A stretch of 64,000 nucleotides of DNA. Origin: Granulicella sp. L46. GTDB taxonomy: Bacteria > Acidobacteriota > Terriglobia > Terriglobales > Acidobacteriaceae. Made by a program: the position numbers and the translations under genes. The stretch lies in contig NZ_LMUT01000016.1 in assembly GCF_009765785.1 (NCBI RefSeq), positions 132,212 through 196,211 on the forward strand, given 5' to 3'. Shown one piece after another: positions 24,720-33,929 of this stretch. The notes under the pieces were generated by a model. The model worked only from the letters and a program-made list of their open reading frames with translations. It was not told the DNA's origin and did no database searches. How positions within the stretch are numbered: position 1 is the first letter of the stretch; every line of letters begins with the position of its first letter.

Positions 24720-26233
24720 TACCAGCCTCCGTTTCGCAGGCCCTGGAAGAGCGGCGAGTTCAAGGCTGGATGAATGACGTTAAGAAAGACCTGGGGAAAT
24801 GTTCCGACGATCACACTGGAGCAGATGAGAATTCCTGCACCCAATTTCTCCGGGAAGGTGATCGGGGGAAGCGGATGATCTGGCGGAGCGACGGCGGCAG
24901 CAGGCGTTGGCCCCGTAAAGAATGCTTGTTGCATCGCTCGCCAGATATAGGCGACTCCGGCAATAAGCCCTATGCCGACAAAGAGAATGAGTGTCGGATA
25001 CGAATGCCAAACCCCAATCAAGATCATCAACTCCGCAGCGAATCCGCTGAAACCAGGTAGACCCATGCTCGCCATACCGGCAATGACGAAGGTGAAGGCA
25101 GCAAACGGTAGCGCCTTGTTCATGTGCATGGGTCCCAGAGCGGGAAGATCGCGGGTGTGGGTGCGGGAGTAGACCATGCGCCCGACAACAGCGAACAGCA
25201 AGCCGGCGAGAATTCCGTGCGACACCATCTGAACTACGGCACCGGAGAGGCCAATCTGGTTGAGGGTCATCAGGCCAAGCAAGATGAAACCCATGTGGCT
25301 GATGCTCGAGTAGCCGATGACGAACTTGAAGTCTTTCTGCACCAAGGCGACCAGCGCGCCGTACAGAATGCCGATGACGGCGAGTACCGCAAAGACGTCA
25401 CGCCAGGAACCCAGGCCAAGGACATGAAAGCCCCAGGGAGCAAGGCCAAGAGGGAAGAGCGTCATGGCCACGCGCAGGCAGCCGTATGCTCCCAACTTCA
25501 TCACGACGCCGGCGAGCAACATGGAAGCAGCCGTCGGCGCCGCAACGTGGCCCGTTGGTGCCCAGGTGTGGAAGGGCCAAAGACCGGCGAGAATGCCGAA
25601 TCCCACGAAGACCAGCGGAAACGCCCACATCTGGAAGTGAGGCGAGTACTGATATCCAGCAAGATCGCCGAGGGACATGCTTCTGGAACCTGCGACTACG
25701 TACGCGGCGATGAGGCCGACCAGGACCATGGCGCTGCCAATGAAGGAATAGAGCACGAGCTTCATAGCCGCATATTCGCGACGTGTCGAACCCCAGATGG
25801 CGATGAGGAAGTACTTGGGGATCACCACGATCTCGTAGAACACAAAGAGGAGGAATAGGTCAAAGCTCAAAAACACGCCGTAGACTGCGCCGATCAAGAC
25901 AAGGTAGAACGCGAAGAACTCCTTGATGCGATGGTCAACATCCCAGGAGAAGAGAACCCCGCAAACTCCGATGACGCCGGTGAGCAGGAGCAAGGTCAAG
26001 CTGATGCCATCGGCCTTGAGGCTGAAGTGAATGCCTAGCGATGAGATCCAGGGATAGTCGACGACCGTAAACATCTCGCCCGAACGGTGCTGGAGGAACG
26101 CCGTCAACGTGATGGCAAAGGTGACCAGAGTTGTCGCAAGCGCTAGGACGCGTACCAACGCCGCGTTACGGCTGGGCAGCAAGAGGAGCACCAGAGCTCC
26201 GAGAAACGAGATGTAGATCGTCCAAGCAAGCAT
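24719..26233 (-). CDS. nuoM: Second NuoM paralogue, lacking the TM7 lysine
   Basis: 504 residues, about 14 helices, and distinct from the adjacent NuoM. It keeps the TM5 glutamate (Glu134 in FYEIVVIPKYFL), the TM8 lysine (Lys246 in GVVMKLGAYG) and the TM12 glutamate (GFAAELMIL). In the TM7 motif, other NuoM proteins read AVK(M/V)P before the conserved PFHxW; this protein reads FGILAGLWPFHTWAP, with Leu215 at the lysine position. A complex I with two NuoM subunits is expected to have a longer membrane arm. The changed TM7 makes its proton stoichiometry uncertain. It starts 2 bases after the upstream nuoM stop and its stop overlaps the nuoN start. Confidence 0.88.
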   Translation of the reverse strand: MLAWTIYISFLGALVLLLLPSRNAALVRVLALATTLVTFAITLTAFLQHRSGEMFTVVDYPWISSLGIHFSLKADGISLTLLLLTGVIGVCGVLFSWDVDHRIKEFFAFYLVLIGAVYGVFLSFDLFLLFVFYEIVVIPKYFLIAIWGSTRREYAAMKLVLYSFIGSAMVLVGLIAAYVVAGSRSMSLGDLAGYQYSPHFQMWAFPLVFVGFGILAGLWPFHTWAPTGHVAAPTAASMLLAGVVMKLGAYGCLRVAMTLFPLGLAPWGFHVLGLGSWRDVFAVLAVIGILYGALVALVQKDFKFVIGYSSISHMGFILLGLMTLNQIGLSGAVVQMVSHGILAGLLFAVVGRMVYSRTHTRDLPALGPMHMNKALPFAAFTFVIAGMASMGLPGFSGFAAELMILIGVWHSYPTLILFVGIGLIAGVAYIWRAMQQAFFTGPTPAAAVAPPDHPLPPITFPEKLGAGILICSSVIVGTFPQVFLNVIHPALNSPLFQGLRNGGW

Positions 26234-26235
26234 AA

Positions 26236-27795
26236 TCAGAAGTTCCGCAGATGGATCGCCATCTGTATGGCGGTATGGTTGACGACGCCGAGAATCAGCT
26301 GGGGATAAAGACCCAGAGCAAACATAAGTCCAATAACAGGCACGAGCGCCAGCCGCTCGCCGAGTGTGAGGTCAGGTAACTGCGCCCACTTCTCCTTGAG
26401 CGGCCCGGAGAAGACGCGCTGGATAACGCCGAGGATGAAGATGGCTGTGATCAGCAGGCCGATCACTGACAGGGAAGTGGCCCAGGTTACGAGCGGAAAC
26501 GACCCCTTGAAGATCAGGAATTCGCCGATGAATCCGTTCAGTCCGGGGAGGCCGAGGGAAGAGAACAGCGCGATCCCCATCAGGCCGGTGAAGACTGGAA
26601 TGACTTTGCGCAGTCCGCCGAAGTCATCGAGTCCGCGCACGCCGCCGGTCCGCTTCTCCAACATCGCGATGAACCAGAAGAGCGTCGCTGCTGTGAGGCC
26701 ATGGTTGAACATCTGCAGGAAGACGCCATTCATCGCGGCAAACTTCTGAGTGGTGAGCGCTGCATCTCCGCCGGTGAATTTGGCCACCGCGAAGATCGCC
26801 AGCAGGCAGTAGCCCAAGTGGTTGATCGACGAATACGCAAAGATTCGCTTTAGGTCTTTCTGCGCCAATGCTGTGTAAGCGGACAGAACCACAGTTGCGA
26901 CCGCGAGCCACAGAAGGAGGTTCAAAACCTTCTGCATCTCGGGGTTGAAGATTGGAAGGAGGATACGAAGAAAACCGTATACACCCATCTTGGACATCGC
27001 GCCCGTCAACAGGATGGTCGTTCCACTTGGGGCTTCCGAGTAGGTCGAGGGCAGCCACGTGTGAAAGGGGAACAGCGGGACCTTGACCGCGAAACCAAGA
27101 AACGCACCAAAGAAGATGACCAGCGCCACGTGTTCCGGAGTTAGCAGATGCCATCCGAGCTTCGCGACCACCGCCGGCATCAGGGTGCCGTTCTGCGCCA
27201 TGGCCGCGAGTTCGGTGAAATCAAATGTCTTCGTTGCCAGGAAGATTGCCAGAAAGGAAAGCAGCATCGCCACGCTGCCCACCATGGTGTACACGAGGAA
27301 TTGCATCGCGGCCTTGGCGCTGCCGGAGCCGCCCCAAAGTCTGACCAGGAAGAACGCGGGAATCAGCGCCAGCTCCCAGAAGATGAACCAGTGGAAAAAG
27401 TTCAGTGCCGTGAAGGTGCCGACGAGACACGTCTGAAGCATAAGAACCAGCGCAAAGTACAGCGGAACCCGTTGTTCAATCTGCCAGGACGCGAGCATGC
27501 CGATTGGAACGACAATCGCAGTGAGCAGTAGCATCAGCAGGCCTAGCCCATCGATGCCCACGCGATAGCTCACGTTGAGCGACGGTATCCACGCATGCAA
27601 CTCCTGAAATTGGAAGCCGTCAGCGGTGCTGTTGAAGCTGTGCCAAAGAATCAGCGTAATGATCAGGGAGATTGCGCTGAAGGCCAGCGCTGTCCAGCGT
27701 ACGAACGCCTTGTTCCTGACGCCCAGCGCCAATACAGCAAGCGCGCCCACGAGCGGGACTGCGGTCAGAATGGTGAGCCATGGGAAGGAGTTCAT
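26236..27795 (-). CDS. nuoM: NADH-quinone oxidoreductase-like subunit M (canonical copy)
   Basis: 519 residues from the ATG at 27795, which overlaps the nuoL stop as ATGA; the frame runs on to 27924 inside nuoL, but that extension is Arg-rich and not membrane-like. About 14 helices. The channel residues are intact: Glu141 (FWELALIPAFFL), Lys238 (FAVKVPLFPFHTWLP), Lys269 (GAMSKMGVYG) and a TM12 Glu (GFIGEFLIFKG). It is the proton-pumping antiporter-like subunit next to NuoL, in a pair with the paralogue downstream. Confidence 0.92.
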   Translation of the reverse strand: MNSFPWLTILTAVPLVGALAVLALGVRNKAFVRWTALAFSAISLIITLILWHSFNSTADGFQFQELHAWIPSLNVSYRVGIDGLGLLMLLLTAIVVPIGMLASWQIEQRVPLYFALVLMLQTCLVGTFTALNFFHWFIFWELALIPAFFLVRLWGGSGSAKAAMQFLVYTMVGSVAMLLSFLAIFLATKTFDFTELAAMAQNGTLMPAVVAKLGWHLLTPEHVALVIFFGAFLGFAVKVPLFPFHTWLPSTYSEAPSGTTILLTGAMSKMGVYGFLRILLPIFNPEMQKVLNLLLWLAVATVVLSAYTALAQKDLKRIFAYSSINHLGYCLLAIFAVAKFTGGDAALTTQKFAAMNGVFLQMFNHGLTAATLFWFIAMLEKRTGGVRGLDDFGGLRKVIPVFTGLMGIALFSSLGLPGLNGFIGEFLIFKGSFPLVTWATSLSVIGLLITAIFILGVIQRVFSGPLKEKWAQLPDLTLGERLALVPVIGLMFALGLYPQLILGVVNHTAIQMAIHLRNF

Positions 27796-29909
27796 ATTTT
27801 GGCCTTCCATAGCAGCACGATCGTGAACACGATGAGCGCTCCTGCGACAATCTTGAGGTATCCCTGCACGCGACCAGCTTGCAGCCTCGAGAGGATCTGG
27901 CCGCTGAGCGAGACGCCTTCGCATCCTTCATCAAAGCCCGAGTTCACTACGTTAGTGTCTAAGAAGTTATCCAAGTGAGCGAATCCAAATACGAGTGAAG
28001 TGATCGTCTTCACGGCACCACTCCAGACCCAGCGGTCGAGCCAATCGGAGATCTTCGAAAGCAACGTATTCAGTCGAATAAAGGTCGCACCGTAAAACGC
28101 GTCGAAGTAGAACGCGTGGCCCAGCACCGTGAAGATAGGAGGAGAAAGTTTTCCGACAGCGTCGGGGGCTACAGCACTCTCAATCGGCTTGCGGCCATAG
28201 AACCACCAGCCCAGGCCAAGGCCGAGAAACACGATGACCGAGGAAATCAGCATCACTGGCAGTATGCCGCCCTCTCCGAACGCGCCGAAATTAACGGCCA
28301 ACGGCGAGTCATCGAGGAATGACTGGAACCACGGCCACGCTGGCGTTCCGAAGAAACCGAGCAGCAGGGCAAACACCGACAGGAGAGCGAGCGGCACCGT
28401 CATGACCGCAGGGCTTTCATGGATTGCGCTGGAGCCATGATGGTGGTCGGCGGCGTGCGCATCGGTGTGAGCCGCGGCGTGCGATGCATCCGTGACCTCT
28501 TCGGTGAGCCGCGAGCTTCCGGCAAAGACATAGAACACCTGCCGCGTCATGTAGAACGCCGTGAGCAGCGCGGCAAACGCACCCATGTAGTACGGCGCCT
28601 GCGAGATGTTCCAATGATGCGCGGCGTGAAGAATTTCGTCCTTACTCCAGAACCCGGAGAACAACGGAAATCCGCACAGCGCCAGCATCGCGATCCCGTA
28701 GGTGAGGAAGGTAATGGGCATCAGCTTTCGAATTCCGCCCATGCGGCGGATGTCCTGCTCGCCCGAGCAGCCGTGAATGATCGAGCCAGCGCCGAGGAAC
28801 AGCAGCGCTTTGAAGAACGCGTGCGTGATGAGGTGGAACATGCCGACGGCAACGCCGCCCACGCCCAGTCCCATCATCATGTATCCCAGTTGGGAAACAG
28901 TCGAGTACGCCAGGATCCGCTTGATATCAAATTGCGCGACAGCAACTAGAGATCCGAACAGCGCCGTGATTGCCCCGATCCACGTCACAGCCTGCAGCGC
29001 AGTCGACGTTGTCAGCATGCCAGCGATGCCGTTGTGGGCGCTCATCAGCGGATAAACCCGGGCGACGAGAAATACGCCGGCAGCTACCATCGTCGCAGCA
29101 TGGATCAACGCGCTTACCGGCGTCGGGCCTTCCATAGCGTCCGGAAGCCATACGTGCAGAGGGAACTGGCCAGATTTTCCAATCGCTCCACAGAAGATCA
29201 GCAGCGCAATTCCGGTTGCTACGCAGACGCCGATCGCGGTCGTCTGCGAGAGCAGGTGAGTGATGGCTGTGGGTTCGAGGCACCCGGCCCCGTTGTTGTA
29301 GAACAGCAGCGTCCCCGTCTGCGAGTACAGCCAGACGATCCCAAGGAAGAAGGGAAGATCTCCGATGCGGGTTGTAATGAATGCCTTTTTTGCTGCCGCC
29401 GCGGCGCTCGGTTTGAAGTACCAAAAGCCGATGAGCAGGTAGGAGGTAAGACCCACAATCTCCCAGCACATGAAGAGCAGCAGCAGGCTGTTCGAGATGA
29501 TCACGCCCAGCATCGCGCTCGCGAACAGCGCCAGGAAGCAGAAGAAGCGCGTGAAGTTTTCGTCATGCTCCATGTAGCCGACGCTGAAGATGAAAATCAG
29601 CAGACCCACGAAGGTGACCATCACGAGCATCACGGCAGTCAGCGGATTTAGTACCCATCCCAGCGACAGCCAGTCATTGCCGAACTGAAACCAGGGAAAA
29701 TTGAAGACCTGTTGCGTCGCCTGCCCGCTGCTTCGCAACACCAACACATGAGCAAACGCGCACAAGGCAAGGAGGAAGGAGATGCCCATCGAGCCGATGG
29801 CAAGGCCGGCCGCGAGAGCGCGATTCTTCTGCTTCGCGAGTGCGCTGATTCCGGCTGCAAAGAGAGGCAGCGCGGGAATCAGCCAGAGATTTCGTACGAT
29901 CCAGTTCAT
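27792..29909 (-). CDS. nuoL: NADH-quinone oxidoreductase-like subunit L
   Basis: 705 residues, longer than E. coli NuoL (613). Distal antiporter-like subunit with TM5 Glu (MCWEIVGLTSYLLIGFW) and TM7 Lys (GAIGKSGQFPLHVWLPDAMEGPTP). A His/Asp/Ala-rich loop (AAAHTDAHAADHHHG) lies at roughly residue 480-500. The C-terminus carries the amphipathic lateral helix region (SGQILSRLQAGRVQGY) and a last anchor helix. In two-NuoM complexes the lateral helix would need to span an extra subunit; the extra length is consistent with this but was not aligned. It starts 8 bases after the nuoK stop. Confidence 0.93.
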   Translation of the reverse strand: MNWIVRNLWLIPALPLFAAGISALAKQKNRALAAGLAIGSMGISFLLALCAFAHVLVLRSSGQATQQVFNFPWFQFGNDWLSLGWVLNPLTAVMLVMVTFVGLLIFIFSVGYMEHDENFTRFFCFLALFASAMLGVIISNSLLLLFMCWEIVGLTSYLLIGFWYFKPSAAAAAKKAFITTRIGDLPFFLGIVWLYSQTGTLLFYNNGAGCLEPTAITHLLSQTTAIGVCVATGIALLIFCGAIGKSGQFPLHVWLPDAMEGPTPVSALIHAATMVAAGVFLVARVYPLMSAHNGIAGMLTTSTALQAVTWIGAITALFGSLVAVAQFDIKRILAYSTVSQLGYMMMGLGVGGVAVGMFHLITHAFFKALLFLGAGSIIHGCSGEQDIRRMGGIRKLMPITFLTYGIAMLALCGFPLFSGFWSKDEILHAAHHWNISQAPYYMGAFAALLTAFYMTRQVFYVFAGSSRLTEEVTDASHAAAHTDAHAADHHHGSSAIHESPAVMTVPLALLSVFALLLGFFGTPAWPWFQSFLDDSPLAVNFGAFGEGGILPVMLISSVIVFLGLGLGWWFYGRKPIESAVAPDAVGKLSPPIFTVLGHAFYFDAFYGATFIRLNTLLSKISDWLDRWVWSGAVKTITSLVFGFAHLDNFLDTNVVNSGFDEGCEGVSLSGQILSRLQAGRVQGYLKIVAGALIVFTIVLLWKAKI

Positions 29910-29916
29910 GTGCTGC

Positions 29917-30228
29917 TTAGCCCTTCATCGAGTTCAGCTTGTCTAGGTCCGTTGTCCTGGAGTGCCGATAGACGGCAAGGATAATGCTGAGGCCCACAGC
30001 GGCCTCTGCTGCGGCGACACTGATGGAAAAGATCGCAAACATCACGCCGGTCAATGCTTCAGGGTGCGGACCGTAACGCCAAAAAGCAATAAAGTTCAGG
30101 TTGGCCGCGTTCAGCATCAACTCGATTCCAATCAGCACCAGAATCGCGTTGCGACGCGTGAGAGCGCCAGCCAGGCCAATGGAAAACAGAAAGGCAGAGA
30201 GCAGAAGGTAGTCGGAGAGCGGGTTCAT
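29917..30228 (-). CDS. nuoK: NADH-quinone oxidoreductase-like subunit K
   Basis: 103 residues, three helices, normal size. The conserved membrane glutamates are present in RNAILVLIGIELMLNAANLN and in SVAAAEAAVGLSIIL. NuoK helps link the quinone site to the antiporter-like subunits. Its start overlaps the nuoJ stop by 4 bases (ATGA). Confidence 0.94.
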   Translation of the reverse strand: MNPLSDYLLLSAFLFSIGLAGALTRRNAILVLIGIELMLNAANLNFIAFWRYGPHPEALTGVMFAIFSISVAAAEAAVGLSIILAVYRHSRTTDLDKLNSMKG

Positions 30229-30725
30229 CGAGTCCCCCGATGTTCATCCATCGCAAGGATGCCCGCACCGATGAGTGCGGCTGTGAGCAGCAGACCGATG
30301 ACCTCGAGCGGCAGAACGAAGCGATGCATCAGCGCCGCGCCCACCTGGCCGACCGAGCCTTCCGGCGCTGCAGTGAAAATCGGCTGCGCCGAGGTTCCGG
30401 AGATTGTCGCCCAGGCCAGGACCGCAAAGACCAGAACGGCGATCAATGCGCCGGATGCTCGAAAGGAGGCGGCAGCGTTCGATGCCGTCGGGTCAGCGCT
30501 TCGCGTCATCATGATGGCAAATGCGGCGAGAATCGCGACAGCTCCGACATACACCAAAATCTGCGTGAACCCAACGAACTGTGCGCCAAGTTGCAGGTAC
30601 AACGCCGCTAATCCGACCAGGCCAAGCGACAGCGCGAGAACACAGTGCACGAGATTTTTCAGAGTCATCGCCGCGGCGGTTCCGATGATGGTGATTGCGG
30701 CGAGCAGCAAAAAGGAAATTGTCAT
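30225..30725 (-). CDS. nuoJ: NADH-quinone oxidoreductase-like subunit J
   Basis: 166 residues from the ATG at 30725; a TTG at 30749 gives a longer frame, but the ATG removes a charged leader before the first helix. Five hydrophobic segments; the NuoJ signature is VHCVLALSLGLVGLAALYLQLGA, followed by FVGFTQILVYVGAVAIL. It overlaps nuoK by 4 bases. The 84-base gap to nuoH upstream holds a perfect 20-bp palindrome, so transcription may also start here. Confidence 0.93.
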   Translation of the reverse strand: MTISFLLLAAITIIGTAAAMTLKNLVHCVLALSLGLVGLAALYLQLGAQFVGFTQILVYVGAVAILAAFAIMMTRSADPTASNAAASFRASGALIAVLVFAVLAWATISGTSAQPIFTAAPEGSVGQVGAALMHRFVLPLEVIGLLLTAALIGAGILAMDEHRGTR

Positions 30726-30787
30726 CTTGAAACGATTCCAACCCTGCAAAGGAAGTAGATACAGATGAACATACGGAACCCGACTAC

Positions 30788-30807
30788 CCTGTGATGATCA
30801 TCACAGG
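30788..30807. promoter_or_regulatory. Crp-type palindrome between nuoH and nuoJ
   Basis: CCTGTGATGATCATCACAGG is a perfect 20-bp palindrome with the exact Crp core TGTGA-N6-TCACA. It starts one base beyond the nuoH stop and lies 63 bases before nuoJ. The 16-base core differs by one base from that of the site at 35677-35694. It could control an internal promoter for nuoJKLMMN. Confidence 0.65.
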
Positions 30808-30808
30808 T

Positions 30809-31984
30809 CTAACTGGCGAAGCGATACGTGCGCACATGAAACCACTTGTTGCGCCGCAAGCCGCGGCTTAACAGCACACACGACAGAAGGATGAGCAAGC
30901 TTACTACGCCCCACCGCGTAAATCCGGCAGGCATAAAGTGCCAGATTCCGGCACCAACAATATTGATCAGCGACAGAGGCAGCATGAACTTCCATGCGAA
31001 GTTCATCAACTGATCCATGCGCAGACGCGGCAGAGTGCCGCGAACCCAGATGAACGCGCAGATGATCGTCAGCAGCTTCCCGAAGAACCAAACGTAGGAA
31101 GGAATCCAGGTGAGGAAAGAGAACGGAGCCGCCCAGCCGCCGAGGAAGAACGTGATCGCCATCGCGCTGGTCGCAAACATGCCGAGATACTCGGCGAGGA
31201 AGAACAGCGCAAACTTGAATCCGGAATATTCGATGAAATAGCCGGCGATAATCTCCGATTCGCCCTCGGGCATATCGAACGGGCAACGGTTCGACTCCGC
31301 TGTCGCCGCAATCATGAAGATAATAAATCCGGTGATGCCCCAGGGCGTAAACACGTACCAGTGTGGCCAGATCCCGGTATAGCCGGCCTGCATGTTCACA
31401 ATCGTCACGGTCGAGAGGGACCCGGCTGCCATGATCACGACCACCGATGCAAGCACCAGCGGCATCTCGTAGCTGATCATCTGGGCGATGGCGCGCATCG
31501 CACCCAGCAGCGAATACTTGCTGTGGCTCGACCATCCCGCCATGAATACCGACAGCTCCACCATGGAGCCGATCGCAAAGAAGAACAGCACGCCGGCATT
31601 TAGATCGGCGATGACCATGTTCCTGCCGAGAGGCACTACGGCGTAGACCAGGAACGAAGCAATCACCATCACGACGGGTGCCAGGAAGTGCACCAGTTGA
31701 TCTGCCGTCCGCGGAACGATGTCTTCCTTGGTCAGGGATTTAATGCCATCGGCCATCGGCTGCAGGATGCCGAACCAGCCGGTACGATTCGGGCCGTAGC
31801 GGTTCTGCATTCTTCCCAGACCTTTGCGCTCGAGGACGGTCGTAATCGCAAACAGCAGAGGGAACGCAATGACCACCGGAACAACCGAGAGGATCGCGGA
31901 GATGAGAGGCTGAGCCATACCGGGCACATAGCCAAGGAGCCAGTGCTTGATGAGGACAAAGATTTGATCGATCGTCTCAAACAT
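30809..31984 (-). CDS. nuoH: NADH-quinone oxidoreductase-like subunit H
   Basis: 391 residues with eight or more helices. Signature segments: LERKGLGRMQNRYGPNRTGW near the N-terminus, DGIKSLTKED, and the quinone-chamber loop AESNRCPFDMPEGESEIIAG followed by YFIEYSGFKFALFFLAEY, which holds the conserved acidic residues. It connects the hydrophilic arm to the membrane arm and lines the quinone tunnel. Preceded by nuoI with a 54-base gap. Confidence 0.94.
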   Translation of the reverse strand: MFETIDQIFVLIKHWLLGYVPGMAQPLISAILSVVPVVIAFPLLFAITTVLERKGLGRMQNRYGPNRTGWFGILQPMADGIKSLTKEDIVPRTADQLVHFLAPVVMVIASFLVYAVVPLGRNMVIADLNAGVLFFFAIGSMVELSVFMAGWSSHSKYSLLGAMRAIAQMISYEMPLVLASVVVIMAAGSLSTVTIVNMQAGYTGIWPHWYVFTPWGITGFIIFMIAATAESNRCPFDMPEGESEIIAGYFIEYSGFKFALFFLAEYLGMFATSAMAITFFLGGWAAPFSFLTWIPSYVWFFGKLLTIICAFIWVRGTLPRLRMDQLMNFAWKFMLPLSLINIVGAGIWHFMPAGFTRWGVVSLLILLSCVLLSRGLRRNKWFHVRTYRFAS

Positions 31985-32038
31985 ATGTCCGCACCATCCA
32001 ACACAGAATATTGATCCCGTTTCCTACCACTCGATCGT

Positions 32039-32719
32039 TCACTTGGTCTCTCCAGATGCCGTCGCGACGGCGGGTGCCGGCGTCTCAGCTGCAAGAGCCG
32101 GCGTCGCGTCTGGAGGAGGAGGAGCTGCTGCTGCGGCAGCCTTAGCGGCAGCGACTTCTGCGTCCTTCTTCGCCTTCGCCTCTGCTGCCAGCTTTGCCTT
32201 CGCGCGCTCCTCGGCCAGGGCTGCGTCGACAGCGCCAGCCTCGGTGGGATGAATCTTGTTGTAATACTCGTTCGATTTCGCGAGCTTGTACTTGTCCAGC
32301 AGCAAGCCACCAAAGCGATCCTCGGAGCTCATCTCGAACTCGACGTCCATCTTGATCGCGTCGAACGGGCAGACCTCGACGCAAATCTGACAGCTCATGC
32401 AGACCGAGATATCAATATCAAACTGTGCAGGATAGAACTGCGCTTTCCCTGTCGCGTCCGGCTTCTTGTCCGCGCTCTTGACGATGTAAATGCACTTGGG
32501 CGGACACTCCTTTTCGCAGATCTGGCAGGCCACACAACGCAGTCCGGGCTCGGGATCGGTGCCGTCATACACCAGGAAAGGGAAGTCGCGCGTCGCCTCG
32601 ATCTGGGGTAGCCGCTCTTCTGGAAATTGAACCGTCGTGAGCCGTTCTTTGTTGACGTAGCTGCCGAAGAAATTGCGTGCCGTCTCGGCCAGGCCCTTAA
32701 CAATACCTTCACCTAGCAA
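32039..32719 (-). CDS. nuoI: NADH-quinone oxidoreductase-like subunit I (2x 4Fe-4S)
   Basis: 226 residues. Two 4Fe-4S motifs: Cys62-Cys65-Cys68-Cys72 (CVACQICEKECPP) and Cys107-Cys110-Cys113-Cys117 (CMSCQICVEVCPFDAI), carrying clusters N6a and N6b. The fold ends near residue 155; a low-complexity tail of about 65 residues follows, rich in Ala, Lys and Glu, then Pro, ending ASGETK. NuoI without this tail is normally 160-180 residues. In a complex without NuoEFG this subunit is the most exposed cluster carrier and the likely entry point for ferredoxin electrons; that is inference. Confidence 0.93.
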   Translation of the reverse strand: MLGEGIVKGLAETARNFFGSYVNKERLTTVQFPEERLPQIEATRDFPFLVYDGTDPEPGLRCVACQICEKECPPKCIYIVKSADKKPDATGKAQFYPAQFDIDISVCMSCQICVEVCPFDAIKMDVEFEMSSEDRFGGLLLDKYKLAKSNEYYNKIHPTEAGAVDAALAEERAKAKLAAEAKAKKDAEVAAAKAAAAAAPPPPDATPALAAETPAPAVATASGETK

Positions 32720-32768
32720 AGCGAACCCCCTGCGATGCGAAAGATGGCGAGCTGCCGTTTACAGGAAC

Positions 32769-33929
32769 TCAACGGTCCACCTCGCCCAAAACGATGTCGA
32801 TGCTGCCGAGAATGATCACGATGTCGGCGACGTTATGTCCCAGGCACATGTCTTCCAGCAGCGTGAGGTTGATCAGCGTCGGCGGACGGACACGATAACG
32901 GTAAGGATTCGGTGACCCATCGCTAATCAGATAGAAGCCAAGCTCCCCCTTCGGTCCCTCAATGCGTCCATAGGCCTCGCCAGCCTTGGGACGGAAGCCG
33001 CGAATCTTGGTGCCGGGGTCCATGATCGGGCCTTCCGGCAGATCGCGAATCGCCTGCTTTAGAATCTCGACCGACTCGCGCATCTCCAGCACGCGCAGCA
33101 TGTAGCGGTCGTACACGTCGCCGACTTCGCCGAGCGGAACTCTAAAGTTGAAACGCTCGTAGATGCCGTACTTATCCACCTTGCGCAGGTCGTAATCGAC
33201 GCCCGAGGCCCTCGCCATCGGTCCGCTCAACCCAGCGTTGATGGCCTGTGCCTTGGTGACGATGCCCACTCCCTGAGTCCGCGCCATCAGGATTTCGTTG
33301 GTCTTCAGTAGGCTTTCAAACTCGTCCAAAAACTTCGGGAAGCCTTCCACGACCTTCTTTGCGCCGTCCAGCCAGCCCGCCGGCAAGTCACAACGGCAGC
33401 CGCCAAACCGCATGTAATTACACATCATGCGCGCGCCGGTCAGCGCCTCAAACAGGTCCAGAATCTTCTCGCGCTCGCGGAAGGCATACATCAGCGGTGT
33501 GCCGCTGGCGCCCATGTCCTGCATCAGGAAGCCGATCAGGCCGGCATGATTCTGCAGCCGGGTCAGCTCGCCCGTGATGACACGCAAATACTCCGCGCGC
33601 TCCGGGACCTTGATGCCGGCCAGGGTCTCGACCGCCAACGCGTACGCCCAGTTGTTGGTGATCGAGCAGATGTAGTCCAGCCGGTCCGTGTAGGGCATGC
33701 AGCCGAGGTAGCTTTCGGTCTCGGCGATTTTTTCGTGATTGCGATGGAGGTAGCCGAAAACGGGCTTCAACTTCACCACCTGCTCGCCGTCCAGCGTCAC
33801 GTTCATCCGAAACACGCCGTGCGTGGAAGGGTGCTGCGGCCCCATCGAAATCTCGAGCAGGTCTCCTGTGAGATGGTCGGTTTCATCAGTGGAAATCGAA
33901 TCGACAGAAGTGTCGGTCAGGATGTTCAT
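32769..33929 (-). CDS. nuoD: NADH-quinone oxidoreductase-like subunit D
   Basis: 386 residues, 49-kDa subunit. The conserved [21 protein letters not shown] near the N-terminus carries the quinone-site histidines, and [14 protein letters not shown]-like, [18 protein letters not shown] and [13 protein letters not shown] follow. It forms the quinone-binding cavity with NuoB. Its start overlaps the nuoC stop by 4 bases (ATGA). NuoD is separate from NuoC, unlike the fused form of E. coli. Confidence 0.95.
   Translation of the reverse strand: MNILTDTSVDSISTDETDHLTGDLLEISMGPQHPSTHGVFRMNVTLDGEQVVKLKPVFGYLHRNHEKIAETESYLGCMPYTDRLDYICSITNNWAYALAVETLAGIKVPERAEYLRVITGELTRLQNHAGLIGFLMQDMGASGTPLMYAFREREKILDLFEALTGARMMCNYMRFGGCRCDLPAGWLDGAKKVVEGFPKFLDEFESLLKTNEILMARTQGVGIVTKAQAINAGLSGPMARASGVDYDLRKVDKYGIYERFNFRVPLGEVGDVYDRYMLRVLEMRESVEILKQAIRDLPEGPIMDPGTKIRGFRPKAGEAYGRIEGPKGELGFYLISDGSPNPYRYRVRPPTLINLTLLEDMCLGHNVADIVIILGSIDIVLGEVDR

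Noticed and set aside
26236-27924. Full 562-codon extent of the first nuoM frame
   Set aside because: The first 43 codons lie within nuoL and are Arg-rich; the ATG at 27795 gives the usual N-terminal helix and an ATGA overlap with nuoL.
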